In this document: one piece after another, positions 1 to 8,998 of the stretch
Position numbering within the stretch: position 1 is the stretch's first letter
How the letters are laid out: each line of letters opens with the position of its first letter
Source: Porticoccaceae bacterium
Lineage (GTDB): Bacteria; Pseudomonadota; Gammaproteobacteria; Pseudomonadales; Porticoccaceae
Direction of reading: 5' to 3'
NCBI GenBank assembly: GCA_029254005.1
Contig: JAQWYJ010000135.1
Location: 1-58,680 of the forward strand
Length of the DNA stretch: 58,680 nt
Notes under the pieces: generated by a model
Database searches by the model: none
What the model was told of the DNA's origin: nothing
Seen by the model: only the letters and a program-made list of their open reading frames with translations
Made by a program: the position numbers and the translations under genes

Positions 1-770
1 CAATAAACTCTTGAGGCGCTTGCACCGGCATATGCACAGCTTGAAAGGGAACATAAGCAAAGAAAGGCTTTCCATTGCCACTATTACTATCGATAAATTC
101 AATGGTTTTATCAATTAAAAAGCGCGAGGAATAAAAGTCCTCTGGTAGCTGATATTCTTCACCATCGGCATACCAATTAGCTTTATCATAAATCGGTATA
201 TAGGGTTTTTGCTCCCAGTTATCAGCACCTGAATCACCCAGTGCTAGAGTGCGCTGAAAGCCACGTTTGCTGGGCAGCAAGTCTGAGGTTTGACCAAGAT
301 GCCACTTACCTGCCATATAAGTATCATAGCCAGCGGTCTGCAGTAGGCTTGCAACAGTAACTGCGTCTTTGCTCAGTACCCCTTGATAGTTATCAGCATA
401 GCGCTGTGCCGCTGGAATCATCTCGGGAATATTAGGGACTCCAGCCCTGTGACTGTCAACACCGGTGAGTAGCATGGCGCGCGCCGGCGCGCAATTAGCG
501 GCGGTATGATAATTTGTAAATTTCACACCGTTTTTTGCCAGATAGGCTAACTGAGGTGTGTTAATTTCACTGCCATAGGGTGCTATATCACTAAAGCCAA
601 GGTCATCAGCCAACAATAATACTATGTTAGGTCTGACTAGTTTAGTTTCGGTTGACCTTGAATTAGTTTCGACAGCACAAAGTTGCCAGCTCAGACAGAT
701 GGTCAGCATAAATAGCACGCGCCTAGTGGATGCTAATTTAGCTATAAAAAAATCACTAAAAGGGCTCATG
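1..770 (-). CDS. Sulfatase (arylsulfatase family), 3' end cut by window edge
   Basis: Translating the minus strand from ATG at 770 gives an open frame of about 256 residues running off the window. Residues 16-32 look like a signal peptide. The metal-binding Asp pair follows in LLADD (D55, D56), then the sulfatase signature NCAPAR with C93, the residue normally converted to formylglycine, and later the family motif GKWHLG. By family knowledge it is an exported hydrolase of sulfate esters, such as sulfated polysaccharides or small aryl sulfates. The maturation enzyme is not in view. The C-terminal half is missing, so substrate class cannot be judged. It lies directly downstream of the small membrane protein gene on the same strand. 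Confidence 0.9.
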
Positions 771-772
771 GT

Positions 773-1150
773 TTAGGTTTCATCACAGAACCGCTTTGCG
801 GCGAAGAGAAACAAACAGGTAAATATAATTTCCGAAGCGATCTGGCTAGTGGCGAAGGATGCATCATGGACAAGCCATGAGATCACTCTAAATATTGCCG
901 TTAGCCCCGTCAACATTGCCGCAGGGTAGTACCAAAAATGATTGCCAGTGCTTACTGCTAAAAGCACACTAATTCCAGCAGTGAAAAAGAACGAGGTCAT
1001 GTTACCGATTTGTGTACTTCGGCCTACACCGTCTAACAACGGCATTCCAAATTCGGCGGCAGTTGCTGCTGGATCTAGGTTATACCCAATAGCGGTGAGT
1101 ATAAAAATAACCGCAGGTATGACCACCAGAATACGTAATAGTCTATCCAT
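773..1150 (-). CDS. Small four-helix integral membrane protein, unknown function
   Basis: The product is 125 residues with four hydrophobic stretches (about 5-22, 50-68, 72-92 and 103-119) and very few charged residues, so it should be an inner-membrane protein. The spacing resembles DUF4345-type small membrane proteins, but I do not recognise a firm family. It ends only two bases before the sulfatase start and lies downstream of the DJ-1-like gene on the same strand, so co-transcription with the sulfatase is likely. No catalytic motif is visible. Start at ATG 1150 has an AAGGAAAA element just upstream on the minus strand, which fits a ribosome binding site. Confidence 0.75.
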   Translation of the reverse strand: MDRLLRILVVIPAVIFILTAIGYNLDPAATAAEFGMPLLDGVGRSTQIGNMTSFFFTAGISVLLAVSTGNHFWYYPAAMLTGLTAIFRVISWLVHDASFATSQIASEIIFTCLFLFAAKRFCDET

Positions 1151-1194
1151 ATTTTTCCTTAATAAATCAATTTAGTTACCATCACCAAAGAACT

Positions 1195-2046
1195 TTATTG
1201 TTGAGCTAATAGAGCGACTATTTGGTGCGCGGCTTCTAACCCTGAGTTTTGATTTTGACCGGTAACAAAGCGCTGCTCAAGATCCACTGTTACATGAGTT
1301 GCCAAGAAATCTTGAAATGCTGTTGCCGATTTAAAAATAGCGCCAGCTTTTTTCAGCTCAGTTTCAGGATGCATAGGAGTTTGTGTAATGCCTAGTTCTT
1401 TGATTTGTTTGTTAGTCACTCCGGTCATTTTGCGTCCTGCTATTAATGGATTGCCACTGTCATCCAACGCCTTTATTAGCCCCAGAACGCCATGACAGAC
1501 ACCGCCAATAATGGTACTTTGACCATAGTAAGCCTCAGAAATTTTTGCACCGAGCTCAACTGAGTAACCTAAGTCGTAGGCCGCTCCCCAACCGCCAGCT
1601 AAGAAAATGGTGTCATATTGTGTAAAGTCGATGTCTTTTATAGGGATTGAGCTGCGCATTTTTGCTTGTAATGCGGCATCGTCTAAATAGCGTTTGTCAT
1701 GATTTGTGATCATCATTCTAGACAAGGTCTGTGGGTCCACAGGAATTTCACCACCTAAAATACTGGCAACATCAACTTGCATGCCAGCATCCAAAAAAGT
1801 GTAATAAGGGTGGGATATTTCAGATATAGCTGCGCCTGTAGGGTCGCCAGTTTTTTCTCCTGGGGCGCTCAAAATTTTGTGGTTTGTGCCAATGATTAAG
1901 GCTTTTTGATCGTTCGATAAAATAAAGGTTTGCCCAGTGTATTCCGGATGCAGGCCGGCTTTGTGCAGGATTATGGGCAGTGCTAAAAAAAATATAACGG
2001 AGACAATTAGCAAGACGCCAAAGATTTTGGTTAACGACAACCTCAT
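1195..2046 (-). CDS. Membrane-anchored DJ-1/PfpI-family (class I glutamine amidotransferase-like) protein
   Basis: A 283-residue protein with an uncleaved-looking N-terminal hydrophobic segment (about 8-27), followed by a DJ-1/PfpI/Hsp31-type domain. The nucleophile elbow is GGVCHG (C184, H185), and the conserved acidic residue is probably E76 in AISEISHPYY. The pattern PVDPQ plus the Cys-His pair resembles the Hsp31/glyoxalase III branch of the superfamily, whose members detoxify methylglyoxal or act as chaperones. The membrane anchor would place the domain in the periplasm, which is unusual for this group. Substrate is unknown. Neighbours on the same strand are a small membrane protein and a BCCT transporter, with no clear functional link. 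Confidence 0.85.
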   Translation of the reverse strand: MRLSLTKIFGVLLIVSVIFFLALPIILHKAGLHPEYTGQTFILSNDQKALIIGTNHKILSAPGEKTGDPTGAAISEISHPYYTFLDAGMQVDVASILGGEIPVDPQTLSRMMITNHDKRYLDDAALQAKMRSSIPIKDIDFTQYDTIFLAGGWGAAYDLGYSVELGAKISEAYYGQSTIIGGVCHGVLGLIKALDDSGNPLIAGRKMTGVTNKQIKELGITQTPMHPETELKKAGAIFKSATAFQDFLATHVTVDLEQRFVTGQNQNSGLEAAHQIVALLAQQ

Positions 2047-2197
2047 ATGATAATACCCTTTTAGTTTTTGCCCAAATGAGTATATATAAATTATATGGCA
2101 TGGTCTATGTCAATTTATGACGGCTACTGTTCAGACCTTTTATGTTGTAAACAGTGCTTTAGCAATAAATAGAGTGCTCTTTATACAGATATCCTCG

Positions 2198-3784
2198 TTA
2201 TCTGTTGTCTGACTGCAATCCCTCTGGCGCCATGGTCAGTTCTTTTGGTTTAACCAGATGTCCAAAATCTTGGTTTAGCCAGCGAACTAATGATACGCAG
2301 AGTAAAATCATGATCGGAATCAGAGGCACTGAGCTAAGAACCGTTATGGACAATACAGTATCTAAAGCGCCGGACTGAAGTATTCCGGCGGTAATGAGTG
2401 CCAGTAAAACTGCCCAAGCCACACGACTCCAGCGCTTTGGTTCTGCATTGGACGCAAGGTTCTTTGCACAAATACTAGAAATAACATAGGCAGAGGAATC
2501 AATAGTGGTAGCAGAAAAGATAACCGATAGTATTGTGAATACCACTAGCGTTAGTTTTCCCAGGGGCAGAGATTCAACAACTAATGCATTTACATAGGAC
2601 ATTCCCTGAGTACGTAGTATTTCAGAAACATCTAATATTCCGTTGGACTCTAAGTATAGAGAGTACCCACCCATTACGGCCAGCACAACCCAGGTCCCTA
2701 AGCAACCCCAACAAATTACACCTAAAACGAGCTGACGAATGGTTCTACCGCGAGAAATTCGGCCAAAAAATAGCGCTATCATCCCTGTATAGGCAAGCCA
2801 CCAAGCCCAATAGAATCCAGTCCAATCTTCGGGAAAACTACCATTATTAATGGGATCTGTCCAAGTCGCAGCCCGGATGAAATTGTTAAACATTAGCCCT
2901 ACACTGTTCACTGTCAAATCGAGAATAAAGACCCCAGGACCAGCAACTAAAATAAATACAACCGCTAAAACAACAAGACCCATGTTGATATCGGCCAAGA
3001 CTTTAATGCCTGATTTTAAACCGCGATACACGCTGGCACCAAAGAGAAGAGTCCACATACAGAGAACAGCCATCTTAACCATCATGCTGTCTTCAATACC
3101 GAACAGCGTCGAAAGCATTGCTGACAACAGAGGAACAACTAAACCAAGAGATGTAGTTACACCACCGACAATACCCAGCACAATGAGTATGTCGATGGTG
3201 GTTTTTATTTGATTGCGTCCTTTAATCGGAAGGGCACCATCACAGGCGCTGCTGATACGTAATACTGGGTATCGTTTAACATACAACATGTAGGCGATAG
3301 GGACAGCGGGTACAGCATAAATGCTCCAGGGTACCAGACCCCAGTGCAGCAAGGGATACATATGGGCCCATTCAAACGCCGTTGATGAACCAACTTCAAT
3401 ACCCAAAGGTGGAGTTTGTAAGTAGTAAATAGGTTCAGCAAAGCCCCATGCTAGCACAGCAGCACCAATAGCTGCGGTGAACATCATGGCTACCCAATGA
3501 GCATCAGAATACTCTGGCGGTTCATCGGCAGCGCCTAATTTAACATGAGCGAAACGACCGAAGGCTAGCCACATACAGAAGCCAAAAGCAGCTAGAGCAA
3601 CGAGAAGATAAAGCCATAAAAAATTGCTCATAATGATTTTACGACCTTCCCCAAGCGCTTCAGCTGTGCTGTTGGGAAAAATCATCAAAGGGATTGCACA
3701 AACAAGAACGATAATTACAGCAGGCACAAAGACTGCCCAGTCTACGGCAGGCTCAGAAATTTCATGATGATCAGCATCGCTCAT
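2198..3784 (-). CDS. BCCT-family transporter (betaine/carnitine/choline type)
   Basis: A 528-residue polytopic protein with about twelve hydrophobic segments, as expected for BCCT carriers. The family-diagnostic stretch is clear: the tryptophan-rich substrate region around FYWAWWLAYTG, then FFGRISRGRTIRQ in the following helix and loop. BCCT proteins import quaternary ammonium or sulfonium compounds such as glycine betaine, choline, carnitine or DMSP, driven by sodium or protons; which one is used here cannot be read from sequence. The C-terminal tail after the last helix is short, so it lacks the long osmosensory extension of BetP. It stands alone between the DJ-1-like gene and a phosphoribosyltransferase gene. 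Confidence 0.93.
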   Translation of the reverse strand: MSDADHHEISEPAVDWAVFVPAVIIVLVCAIPLMIFPNSTAEALGEGRKIIMSNFLWLYLLVALAAFGFCMWLAFGRFAHVKLGAADEPPEYSDAHWVAMMFTAAIGAAVLAWGFAEPIYYLQTPPLGIEVGSSTAFEWAHMYPLLHWGLVPWSIYAVPAVPIAYMLYVKRYPVLRISSACDGALPIKGRNQIKTTIDILIVLGIVGGVTTSLGLVVPLLSAMLSTLFGIEDSMMVKMAVLCMWTLLFGASVYRGLKSGIKVLADINMGLVVLAVVFILVAGPGVFILDLTVNSVGLMFNNFIRAATWTDPINNGSFPEDWTGFYWAWWLAYTGMIALFFGRISRGRTIRQLVLGVICWGCLGTWVVLAVMGGYSLYLESNGILDVSEILRTQGMSYVNALVVESLPLGKLTLVVFTILSVIFSATTIDSSAYVISSICAKNLASNAEPKRWSRVAWAVLLALITAGILQSGALDTVLSITVLSSVPLIPIMILLCVSLVRWLNQDFGHLVKPKELTMAPEGLQSDNR

Positions 3785-3895
3785 GGTTAACCACTTATTT
3801 TTATAATCGAAAGATCAGGATAGCACATGGAGCTGCTCAGCGAAAAATTTCAGCTTAGAGCCGAACTAATAACACTCATTGCTTGGCTTAAAGGT

Positions 3896-4459
3896 TTAAA
3901 TTAACGGTGCCATTTTATCTATTAAGCCTGCAAGTTCTGGTTTGTGTTGGCGCATTTCTGCAGCCGTCAGTCCATGCAACTCATGTGGGAATACTAACCA
4001 TTCGTCAGTTTTGTGTAGAAAATAGTCTGGGGGACTACCTCGTTTATTATTTTTTGGTTTGTAATAGGGCGTTGCAATACGAATATTGAGTGTATTTTTT
4101 TTACAAGCCTTTTTTAAATCATCTATGGCTTGCTGAATTGACAACCCAGTGTCGTGGACATCATCAACAATGAGCAGCGAGTCTTCCGATTCTAGGAGTT
4201 GAATAATATAGCTAAGACCATGAACCTTGACGTGTTTACTACGTTCGCCAATGCCGGTGTAAGATGATGTGCGAATCGCGATATGGTCTGACTTGACACC
4301 CAATACATTTAAAAACTCCTGAACTGCAATCCCAATAGGCCCCCCGCCACGCCAAACCCCAACAATATAATTAGGTCTATAGCCGCTTTCAAAAATGGCC
4401 CATGCCAATTGATAAGAGTCTTGGAGTAACTGCTGGGCTCGAATGTAGCGTTTTTCCAT
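3896..4459 (-). CDS. Purine-type phosphoribosyltransferase
   Basis: A 187-residue type I phosphoribosyltransferase. The PRPP-binding motif is LLIVDDVHDTG (about residues 95-106), preceded by the substrate-side loop GVWRGGGPIG. The C-terminal segment with a Trp-Leu-Val-Phe-Pro motif resembles the base-binding hood of xanthine/hypoxanthine phosphoribosyltransferases. The expected reaction is PRPP plus a 6-oxopurine to the nucleotide (purine salvage), in the cytoplasm. I do not assign gpt or hpt because base specificity is not decided by visible residues. The start at 4459 has a weak AAAAAATC-type upstream region. It is isolated from other salvage genes here. Confidence 0.88.
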   Translation of the reverse strand: MEKRYIRAQQLLQDSYQLAWAIFESGYRPNYIVGVWRGGGPIGIAVQEFLNVLGVKSDHIAIRTSSYTGIGERSKHVKVHGLSYIIQLLESEDSLLIVDDVHDTGLSIQQAIDDLKKACKKNTLNIRIATPYYKPKNNKRGSPPDYFLHKTDEWLVFPHELHGLTAAEMRQHKPELAGLIDKMAPLI

Positions 4460-4498
4460 TGATTTTTTCCAGATTAGAATAGACAGGCGCTCTACATG

Positions 4499-4645
4499 CT
4501 AGTGTATTTTGGTCTTCATAAGGGGCTGCGTGATACCGGATGTTACCCTACATTGAATATTACCTAAAGCAAGGTTGTCATCGGTAATTTCCGTATCTCG
4601 GCGAATTAAAATATCGTCGTCCTGATCAATCATCAGTGATTTCAT
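4499..4645 (-). CDS. Possible 48-residue small ORF
   Basis: An ATG at 4645 opens a 48-codon minus-strand frame ending at TAG (4499-4501). The predicted peptide is acidic at the N-terminus (MIDQDDDILIRRD) and has no hydrophobic segment. A GGGAG element lies about 15-20 bases upstream, too far to be convincing. It is the only plausible reading frame in an otherwise empty 540-base gap and could equally be chance or a gene remnant. No family is recognised. Confidence 0.2.
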   Translation of the reverse strand: MKSLMIDQDDDILIRRDTEITDDNLALGNIQCRVTSGITQPLMKTKIH

Positions 4646-5000
4646 GATGATGTCATGAAACTCCCATTACAAAACCGTGCTATACAATTATGATCATAAT
4701 TCGTATTCAGCAAAAGAGTTTAGGTATACTTTTTCGGCATTCGGCATGGGACCAAACAATTATTTTTGAGCAGCACAATTTTGGTCTTCATTGAAATATA
4801 TTGTTATGGGATTTGTTTGTTTCGAGGCAGTAAAAATTTTTATTGAAAGACTCACTGATATTACTCTTGGAGCATGGTTTTTTAGCAGTGATGTTTCTGA
4901 CTAAGTTCGCTTTGTTCGCTTTTCTATAGATGTACAAAATATGCACAAATAATTTTTGTAGACCAAGAGTCCATAAAAACTACAACGTCTTAATGTTCAG
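4646..5000. other. Gene-free AT-rich stretch
   Basis: About 355 bases between the small ORF and the end of the AsnC-type regulator gene. I see no reading frame with a start and ribosome binding site, no strong hairpin with a T-run, no tandem repeat and no tRNA-like fold. It may contain the promoter of the phosphoribosyltransferase gene, but I cannot place one with confidence. Confidence 0.4.
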
Positions 5001-5477
5001 CTAAATTGGCAGAGCAGTGGTATATTTTTGTTGGCGCAAAATAAGGTTAGTGGTTGAGGCTCGCACTATGCCAAGGCGCAAGAGTTGCTGCATAATAAAA
5101 CGCTCAAGGCTTTCAGTGTCTTTCTCTATTACTTTAAGCAGGTAGTCATTTGAGCCGGTAATGGAGCAGCATTCAATAATTTGAGCTTTAGTGGCGACAA
5201 AGTCATCCAGCGTTTCGATGGTCTGTTGAGTATGATCTAATAGTGCGATGTGGACATAAGCCATAGCAGTTAAACCCAATGATTTTGGGTTTAACAAGGC
5301 CACATAACTATTAATAACACCTGTTTCTTCTAATTTTTTTACTCGACGCCAGCACGGCGAGCTGGATAAATTAGCCTTGGTTGCGAGGTCTTGGTTACCA
5401 ATTTTCCCATCCTTTTGTAAGGCTTTAAGGATGCTTTGGTCATAATTGTCAAGCTTTGGATAGGTAATAGTTTTCAT
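5001..5477 (-). CDS. Lrp/AsnC-family transcriptional regulator
   Basis: A 158-residue regulator when started at ATG 5477, which has AAGGGG seven bases upstream; an earlier in-frame ATG at 5537 would add 20 residues foreign to the family. The N-terminal winged helix is seen in LDNYDQSILKALQKDGKIGN and in SSSPCWRRVKKLEETGVI. The C-terminal part is the RAM/AsnC ligand-binding domain (VHIALLDHT, then SITGSNDYLLKV). Such proteins bind amino acids and control amino-acid metabolism genes. The gene is divergent from phhA with about 114 bases between, so control of phenylalanine hydroxylation is a reasonable inference, though the ligand is not shown. Confidence 0.9.
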   Translation of the reverse strand: MKTITYPKLDNYDQSILKALQKDGKIGNQDLATKANLSSSPCWRRVKKLEETGVINSYVALLNPKSLGLTAMAYVHIALLDHTQQTIETLDDFVATKAQIIECCSITGSNDYLLKVIEKDTESLERFIMQQLLRLGIVRASTTNLILRQQKYTTALPI

Positions 5478-5591
5478 CAAACCCCTTAAAAATGAAAAAT
5501 AAAACCCAAAAATACGCTTATTTAGAGCTTTAAGCAATTAAATTCCTCGATTTATAAACAATAATGGTACGGAGAATAGAGGGAAGGGAAA
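5478..5591. promoter_or_regulatory. Divergent control region between AsnC-type regulator and phhA
   Basis: This 114-base AT-rich gap must hold both divergent promoters. Strong ribosome binding sites border it: AAGGGG before the regulator on the minus strand and GGGAAGGG before phhA on the plus strand. An Lrp-type operator is expected here by analogy with other divergent AsnC regulators, but no unambiguous palindrome could be picked by eye. Confidence 0.45.
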
Positions 5592-6383
5592 ATGCCTAAT
5601 AAAAATAATTACCTAGCTAAAACTCCAAATAGTAAAGGCTTTATTGATTACAGTGATCAAGAACATGCTATGTGGGCTGCGCTTTATCAGCGGCAGTGGC
5701 CTAATACGCAAAAGTATGCTGCCCACGCGTATAAAAGTGGTTTAAAAAGGCTTGTTATGCCTGAACACCGAATACCCCAATGTCAGGAAATCACCCAGTT
5801 TTTAGAACCAATTACTGGATGGTCAGTGCAATCGGTGCCTGCTTTGATTGGGTTCGAACAATTTTTTACTATGCTGGCCGGTAAAAACTTCCCCGCAGCA
5901 TCTTTTATTCGCAGTGAAAGAGATTTTGACTATATTAAAGAACCCGACATTTTTCATGAGATATTTGGACACACACCGTTGCTAGCTGATCTGCGCTTTG
6001 CTCATTTTTCAGAACTCATCGGTAAGGTGGGAAAGTCTGTAGGGCCTAAGGGTTACCAGTGGGTTATTCGACTGTATTGGTTTACGATCGAATTTGGGCT
6101 ATCTTTAGAGGATGGTCTTTACAAGGCGTTGGGTTCGGGCTTAACATCCTCCCCTACGGAATTACTCTATGGCCTAGAAAGCACCGTACCTGAGCGACGT
6201 CGCTTTAATGTAATTGATATCTTAAGAACACCCTACAGGATCGATATTCATCAGCCAATTTACTATGTCATAGAGGATTTGAATGATCTCTTTGAGGTAA
6301 ATGAGAAAACCTTAATAGCCGATATTAAGGAAGCTCAGAAAAGGGGATTGTTTGAACCTACCTACGCGCAAGTAGGCGTTTAA
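5592..6383 (+). CDS. phhA: Phenylalanine 4-monooxygenase
   Basis: A 263-residue enzyme of the bacterial single-domain aromatic amino acid hydroxylase type. It converts phenylalanine to tyrosine with tetrahydropterin and oxygen. The iron-binding facial triad is visible: H122 and H127 in FHEIFGHTPLL and E167 in YWFTIEFGL. The start ATG follows a strong GGGAAGGG site. The length matches other bacterial PhhA proteins and there is no regulatory ACT domain. phhB follows 36 bases downstream on the same strand, the classic pairing for recycling the pterin cofactor, and an AsnC-type regulator is divergent. Tyrosine catabolism genes (hmgA, fah) are not in the window. Confidence 0.97.
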   Translation: MPNKNNYLAKTPNSKGFIDYSDQEHAMWAALYQRQWPNTQKYAAHAYKSGLKRLVMPEHRIPQCQEITQFLEPITGWSVQSVPALIGFEQFFTMLAGKNFPAASFIRSERDFDYIKEPDIFHEIFGHTPLLADLRFAHFSELIGKVGKSVGPKGYQWVIRLYWFTIEFGLSLEDGLYKALGSGLTSSPTELLYGLESTVPERRRFNVIDILRTPYRIDIHQPIYYVIEDLNDLFEVNEKTLIADIKEAQKRGLFEPTYAQVGV

Positions 6384-6419
6384 GTATAAATTTGTATAAT
6401 TTAAAAAGAGAGAAAAAAT

Positions 6420-6779
6420 ATGCCTATCGATAGTTCAAAAAGTCTTCATAACAGTCAATGCGAGCCTTGCCAGGGTAATGCTGAACGTCTTACCTCAGCA
6501 CAAATTAAACCATTGCTTGCAGACTTAGATAAAGATTGGCTAGTTGATGCCAACAGTATGCAAATTTCTCGAGCATTTAGCGTCAAGGGTTTTGCCAAGG
6601 CAGTGCAGATGGCTAATGTTATAGCCTGGTTGGGGGATCGAGAAGGCCATCACCCCGATATAAGTTTTGGCTGGGGTTATTGTATCGTGAAATTTACCAC
6701 ACATGATATTAAGGGTTTGTCTGTAAATGATTTTATTTGTGCGTCGAAAGTTGATCAGTTGTTAGGTAAAAATACTTAA
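6420..6779 (+). CDS. phhB: Pterin-4-alpha-carbinolamine dehydratase
   Basis: A 119-residue protein of the DCoH/PCD family. It dehydrates the 4a-hydroxytetrahydropterin released by PhhA so the cofactor can be recycled. The active-site signature is GHHPDI (H77, H78), followed by the family pattern ending in a third histidine (H95, in KFTTHDIKGLS). The N-terminal 20 residues form a short Cys-containing extension (CEPCQ) that is common in proteobacterial PhhB proteins. A purine-rich AAAGAGAGAAAAA stretch just before the ATG serves as ribosome binding site. It is very likely co-transcribed with phhA. Confidence 0.95.
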   Translation: MPIDSSKSLHNSQCEPCQGNAERLTSAQIKPLLADLDKDWLVDANSMQISRAFSVKGFAKAVQMANVIAWLGDREGHHPDISFGWGYCIVKFTTHDIKGLSVNDFICASKVDQLLGKNT

Positions 6780-6958
6780 ATAAAGGTTTCTTATATTCCT
6801 CTGAGTGCCACAGTATCTAAAGAAGTATCAGTCTGGAAAGTATTCCCATTTCAATGCTGTCCCTCTTTACGTGAGCCTGTTGTTGTATGCAAAAGATTTG
6901 ATAATACTAATTCAAATCAACTATTGTTTGCACCGAGATGTGCTTGAATAACGTTTAT

Positions 6959-6990
6959 ATTCTGCCGTCTAGTTTACCGAACGGCAGAAT
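6959..6990. terminator. 10-bp inverted repeat after phhB
   Basis: ATTCTGCCGT at 6959-6968 and ACGGCAGAAT at 6981-6990 form a perfect 10-bp stem with a 12-base loop. It lies 180 bases after phhB and 44 bases before the next gene. There is no clear T-run on either side, so it may be a factor-dependent terminator or an operator for the downstream gene. Confidence 0.45.
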
Positions 6991-7033
6991 AGATTAGCGT
7001 CTAAATTTAAAAATACCACAGTGGGTGAGTACA

Positions 7034-8986
7034 ATGAAGGCTTCAGATCGCAAGTTAGGTATGCAGAGCCGAATATCTCGTCGTGACGTACTACATGGAT
7101 TTGGTGCCGCTACGGTTGCCACTTTAACAGCTGGTATAGTCAGTCCAATATGGGCAATTGGTCCTCAAATTAGCACATCTAAAACTGCTGGAGCCCCTTT
7201 TCTTAATGGCCCATATCCACCGGCTAGGAAGGGTATGCGTGGCAATCATCCTGGTTCTTTTGAAGTGGCGCACCAGCTAGCTCGTTCGGGACGGAAAGAT
7301 TGGGGCTCCATCCAACAAATAGACAGAGACATCTATGATTTGGTGGTGGTAGGCGGTGGTTTAAGTGGTCTGTCGGCTGCGCATTTTTACCGTAAAAAAA
7401 AGCCAGATGCACGTATTCTTATTTTGGACAACCATGATGATTTTGGCGGTCACGCAAAGCGTAATGAATTTTCTGTAGACGGAAGAGATCTTCTATCTTA
7501 CGGGGGGAGTTCTTATCTGGTTAATCCATCAGCGTATAGTGATGTAGTCAAAGGTCTTATGGAAGATCTAGCGGTGGACTTCAAACGTTTCGAAGAAACC
7601 TTTGATCAACAATTTTATCCGCGACATCAGTTAGCGGGTGGCCTCCATTTCAATTCGAGCAGTTGGGGCGTTGACCGCACGGTACCATTTTGTAAAGGTT
7701 TTTTCGGCAATCCAATGATGGCAAACAGTTCTCTAACATTGGCAGAGTCAGTAGAGATGATGCCAATATCTAAGGCCGCAAAAACCGAGTTTCTGTATCT
7801 ACTGACTATCGCTGAAGATCAAATTGCTCATATACCACCGGAGGATAAATACAGTTATTTATCCGGTATAAGTTATCGTCAATTTTTAGTGGACGATCTA
7901 GCCATCAGCGAACCAGAAATTTTCCGGATTTTGCAAGACTTTACTGTAGATAATGGTCTTGGAATAGAGGCTGTGGATGCCTATTCTGCGCTCTCATATT
8001 CTCGATTACCCGGTTGGGACGCAGCTGGGCTGCCTAAAAAAATTGATGCTAAAAAAAGCCCTGCTATACATAGATTTCCAGATGGTAATGCGTCAATTGC
8101 GCGTCTTCTGGTACGGCTGTTGATTCCTGAGGCAGCTGCAGGAAACACCATGGATGACATTGTCACAGCGGTATTTGATTATACGGCGTTGGATGTTCCC
8201 GCATCGGCTGTCAGGCTGCGCCTTAATGCAACAGTGATTAATGTAGAAAATAGGAAAGCGGAGGATGATTCTGATGTAGTTATAAACTATGTCAGTAATG
8301 GAAAAACTTATCAGGTAGTAGGGCGAAGCTGTGTAATGGCGTGTAATAATTCGATGATTCCTTATATTTGCCCCACGTTACCTAAGGTGCAAAAAGATGC
8401 TTTATCAGATCAGGTTAAGCAACCCATTATGTTTACTCGAGTCGCCTTGCGTCGTTGGAGTGCATTGAAAGAGGTGGGCGTAGGTTCAGTATTATGCCCC
8501 GAGGCTTATTATGTGAGCATTCAGCTTGGCTTTCCAGTAAACAGCGCGAATTACCAATTTTCTGAGGGTCCAGATAGCCCTATTGTCATTAATCTGCACC
8601 GTTACCCTCACGTTAATAATAAAGGTCTGAATGCTAAGGACCAATATCGCCAAGCTCGTTATGAATTATTGGCAACACCCTTTGAGGAGATTGAGCGTCA
8701 GACCAGAAGCCAATTGACTAGTTTGCTCAAAGATACTGACTTTGACCCTGCTACTGACATAGAAGCAATTACCGTTAATCGATGGGCTCATGGGTATGCC
8801 TATGATCTTTCTTCTCATAGACTTTTTGACCGCTTGTATGCAGATATTAATGACCCAAGATACTCCCATGTTCGAGCTCGTAACCTATTTGGGCGGATCG
8901 CTATCGCTAACGCAGATGCTGGGGCAAGCGCCATGTTGGAGTCGGCGGTAGAACAGGCTTTTCGAGCGATAACCGAGTTACTCTGA
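7034..8986 (+). CDS. Tat-exported FAD-dependent oxidoreductase, spermidine dehydrogenase-like
   Basis: About 650 residues from ATG 7034, which has a GGTGAG site at suitable distance; an upstream GTG at 7025 is less well placed. The twin-arginine signal SRRDVLH is at residues 15-21, followed by an Ala/Thr-rich hydrophobic segment. The FAD-binding Rossmann motif follows as VVVGGGLSGLSAAHFY, then ILDNHDDFGGHAKRNEF. The signal, the spacer with HPGSFEVAHQ and the FAD motif closely resemble Pseudomonas-type spermidine dehydrogenase (SpdH), which oxidises spermidine in the periplasm. Substrate identity is inference: related Tat flavoproteins exist with unknown substrates. It is monocistronic, convergent with the HD-GYP gene. 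Confidence 0.85.
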   Translation: MKASDRKLGMQSRISRRDVLHGFGAATVATLTAGIVSPIWAIGPQISTSKTAGAPFLNGPYPPARKGMRGNHPGSFEVAHQLARSGRKDWGSIQQIDRDIYDLVVVGGGLSGLSAAHFYRKKKPDARILILDNHDDFGGHAKRNEFSVDGRDLLSYGGSSYLVNPSAYSDVVKGLMEDLAVDFKRFEETFDQQFYPRHQLAGGLHFNSSSWGVDRTVPFCKGFFGNPMMANSSLTLAESVEMMPISKAAKTEFLYLLTIAEDQIAHIPPEDKYSYLSGISYRQFLVDDLAISEPEIFRILQDFTVDNGLGIEAVDAYSALSYSRLPGWDAAGLPKKIDAKKSPAIHRFPDGNASIARLLVRLLIPEAAAGNTMDDIVTAVFDYTALDVPASAVRLRLNATVINVENRKAEDDSDVVINYVSNGKTYQVVGRSCVMACNNSMIPYICPTLPKVQKDALSDQVKQPIMFTRVALRRWSALKEVGVGSVLCPEAYYVSIQLGFPVNSANYQFSEGPDSPIVINLHRYPHVNNKGLNAKDQYRQARYELLATPFEEIERQTRSQLTSLLKDTDFDPATDIEAITVNRWAHGYAYDLSSHRLFDRLYADINDPRYSHVRARNLFGRIAIANADAGASAMLESAVEQAFRAITELL

Positions 8987-8998
8987 CTTGGATTATGA

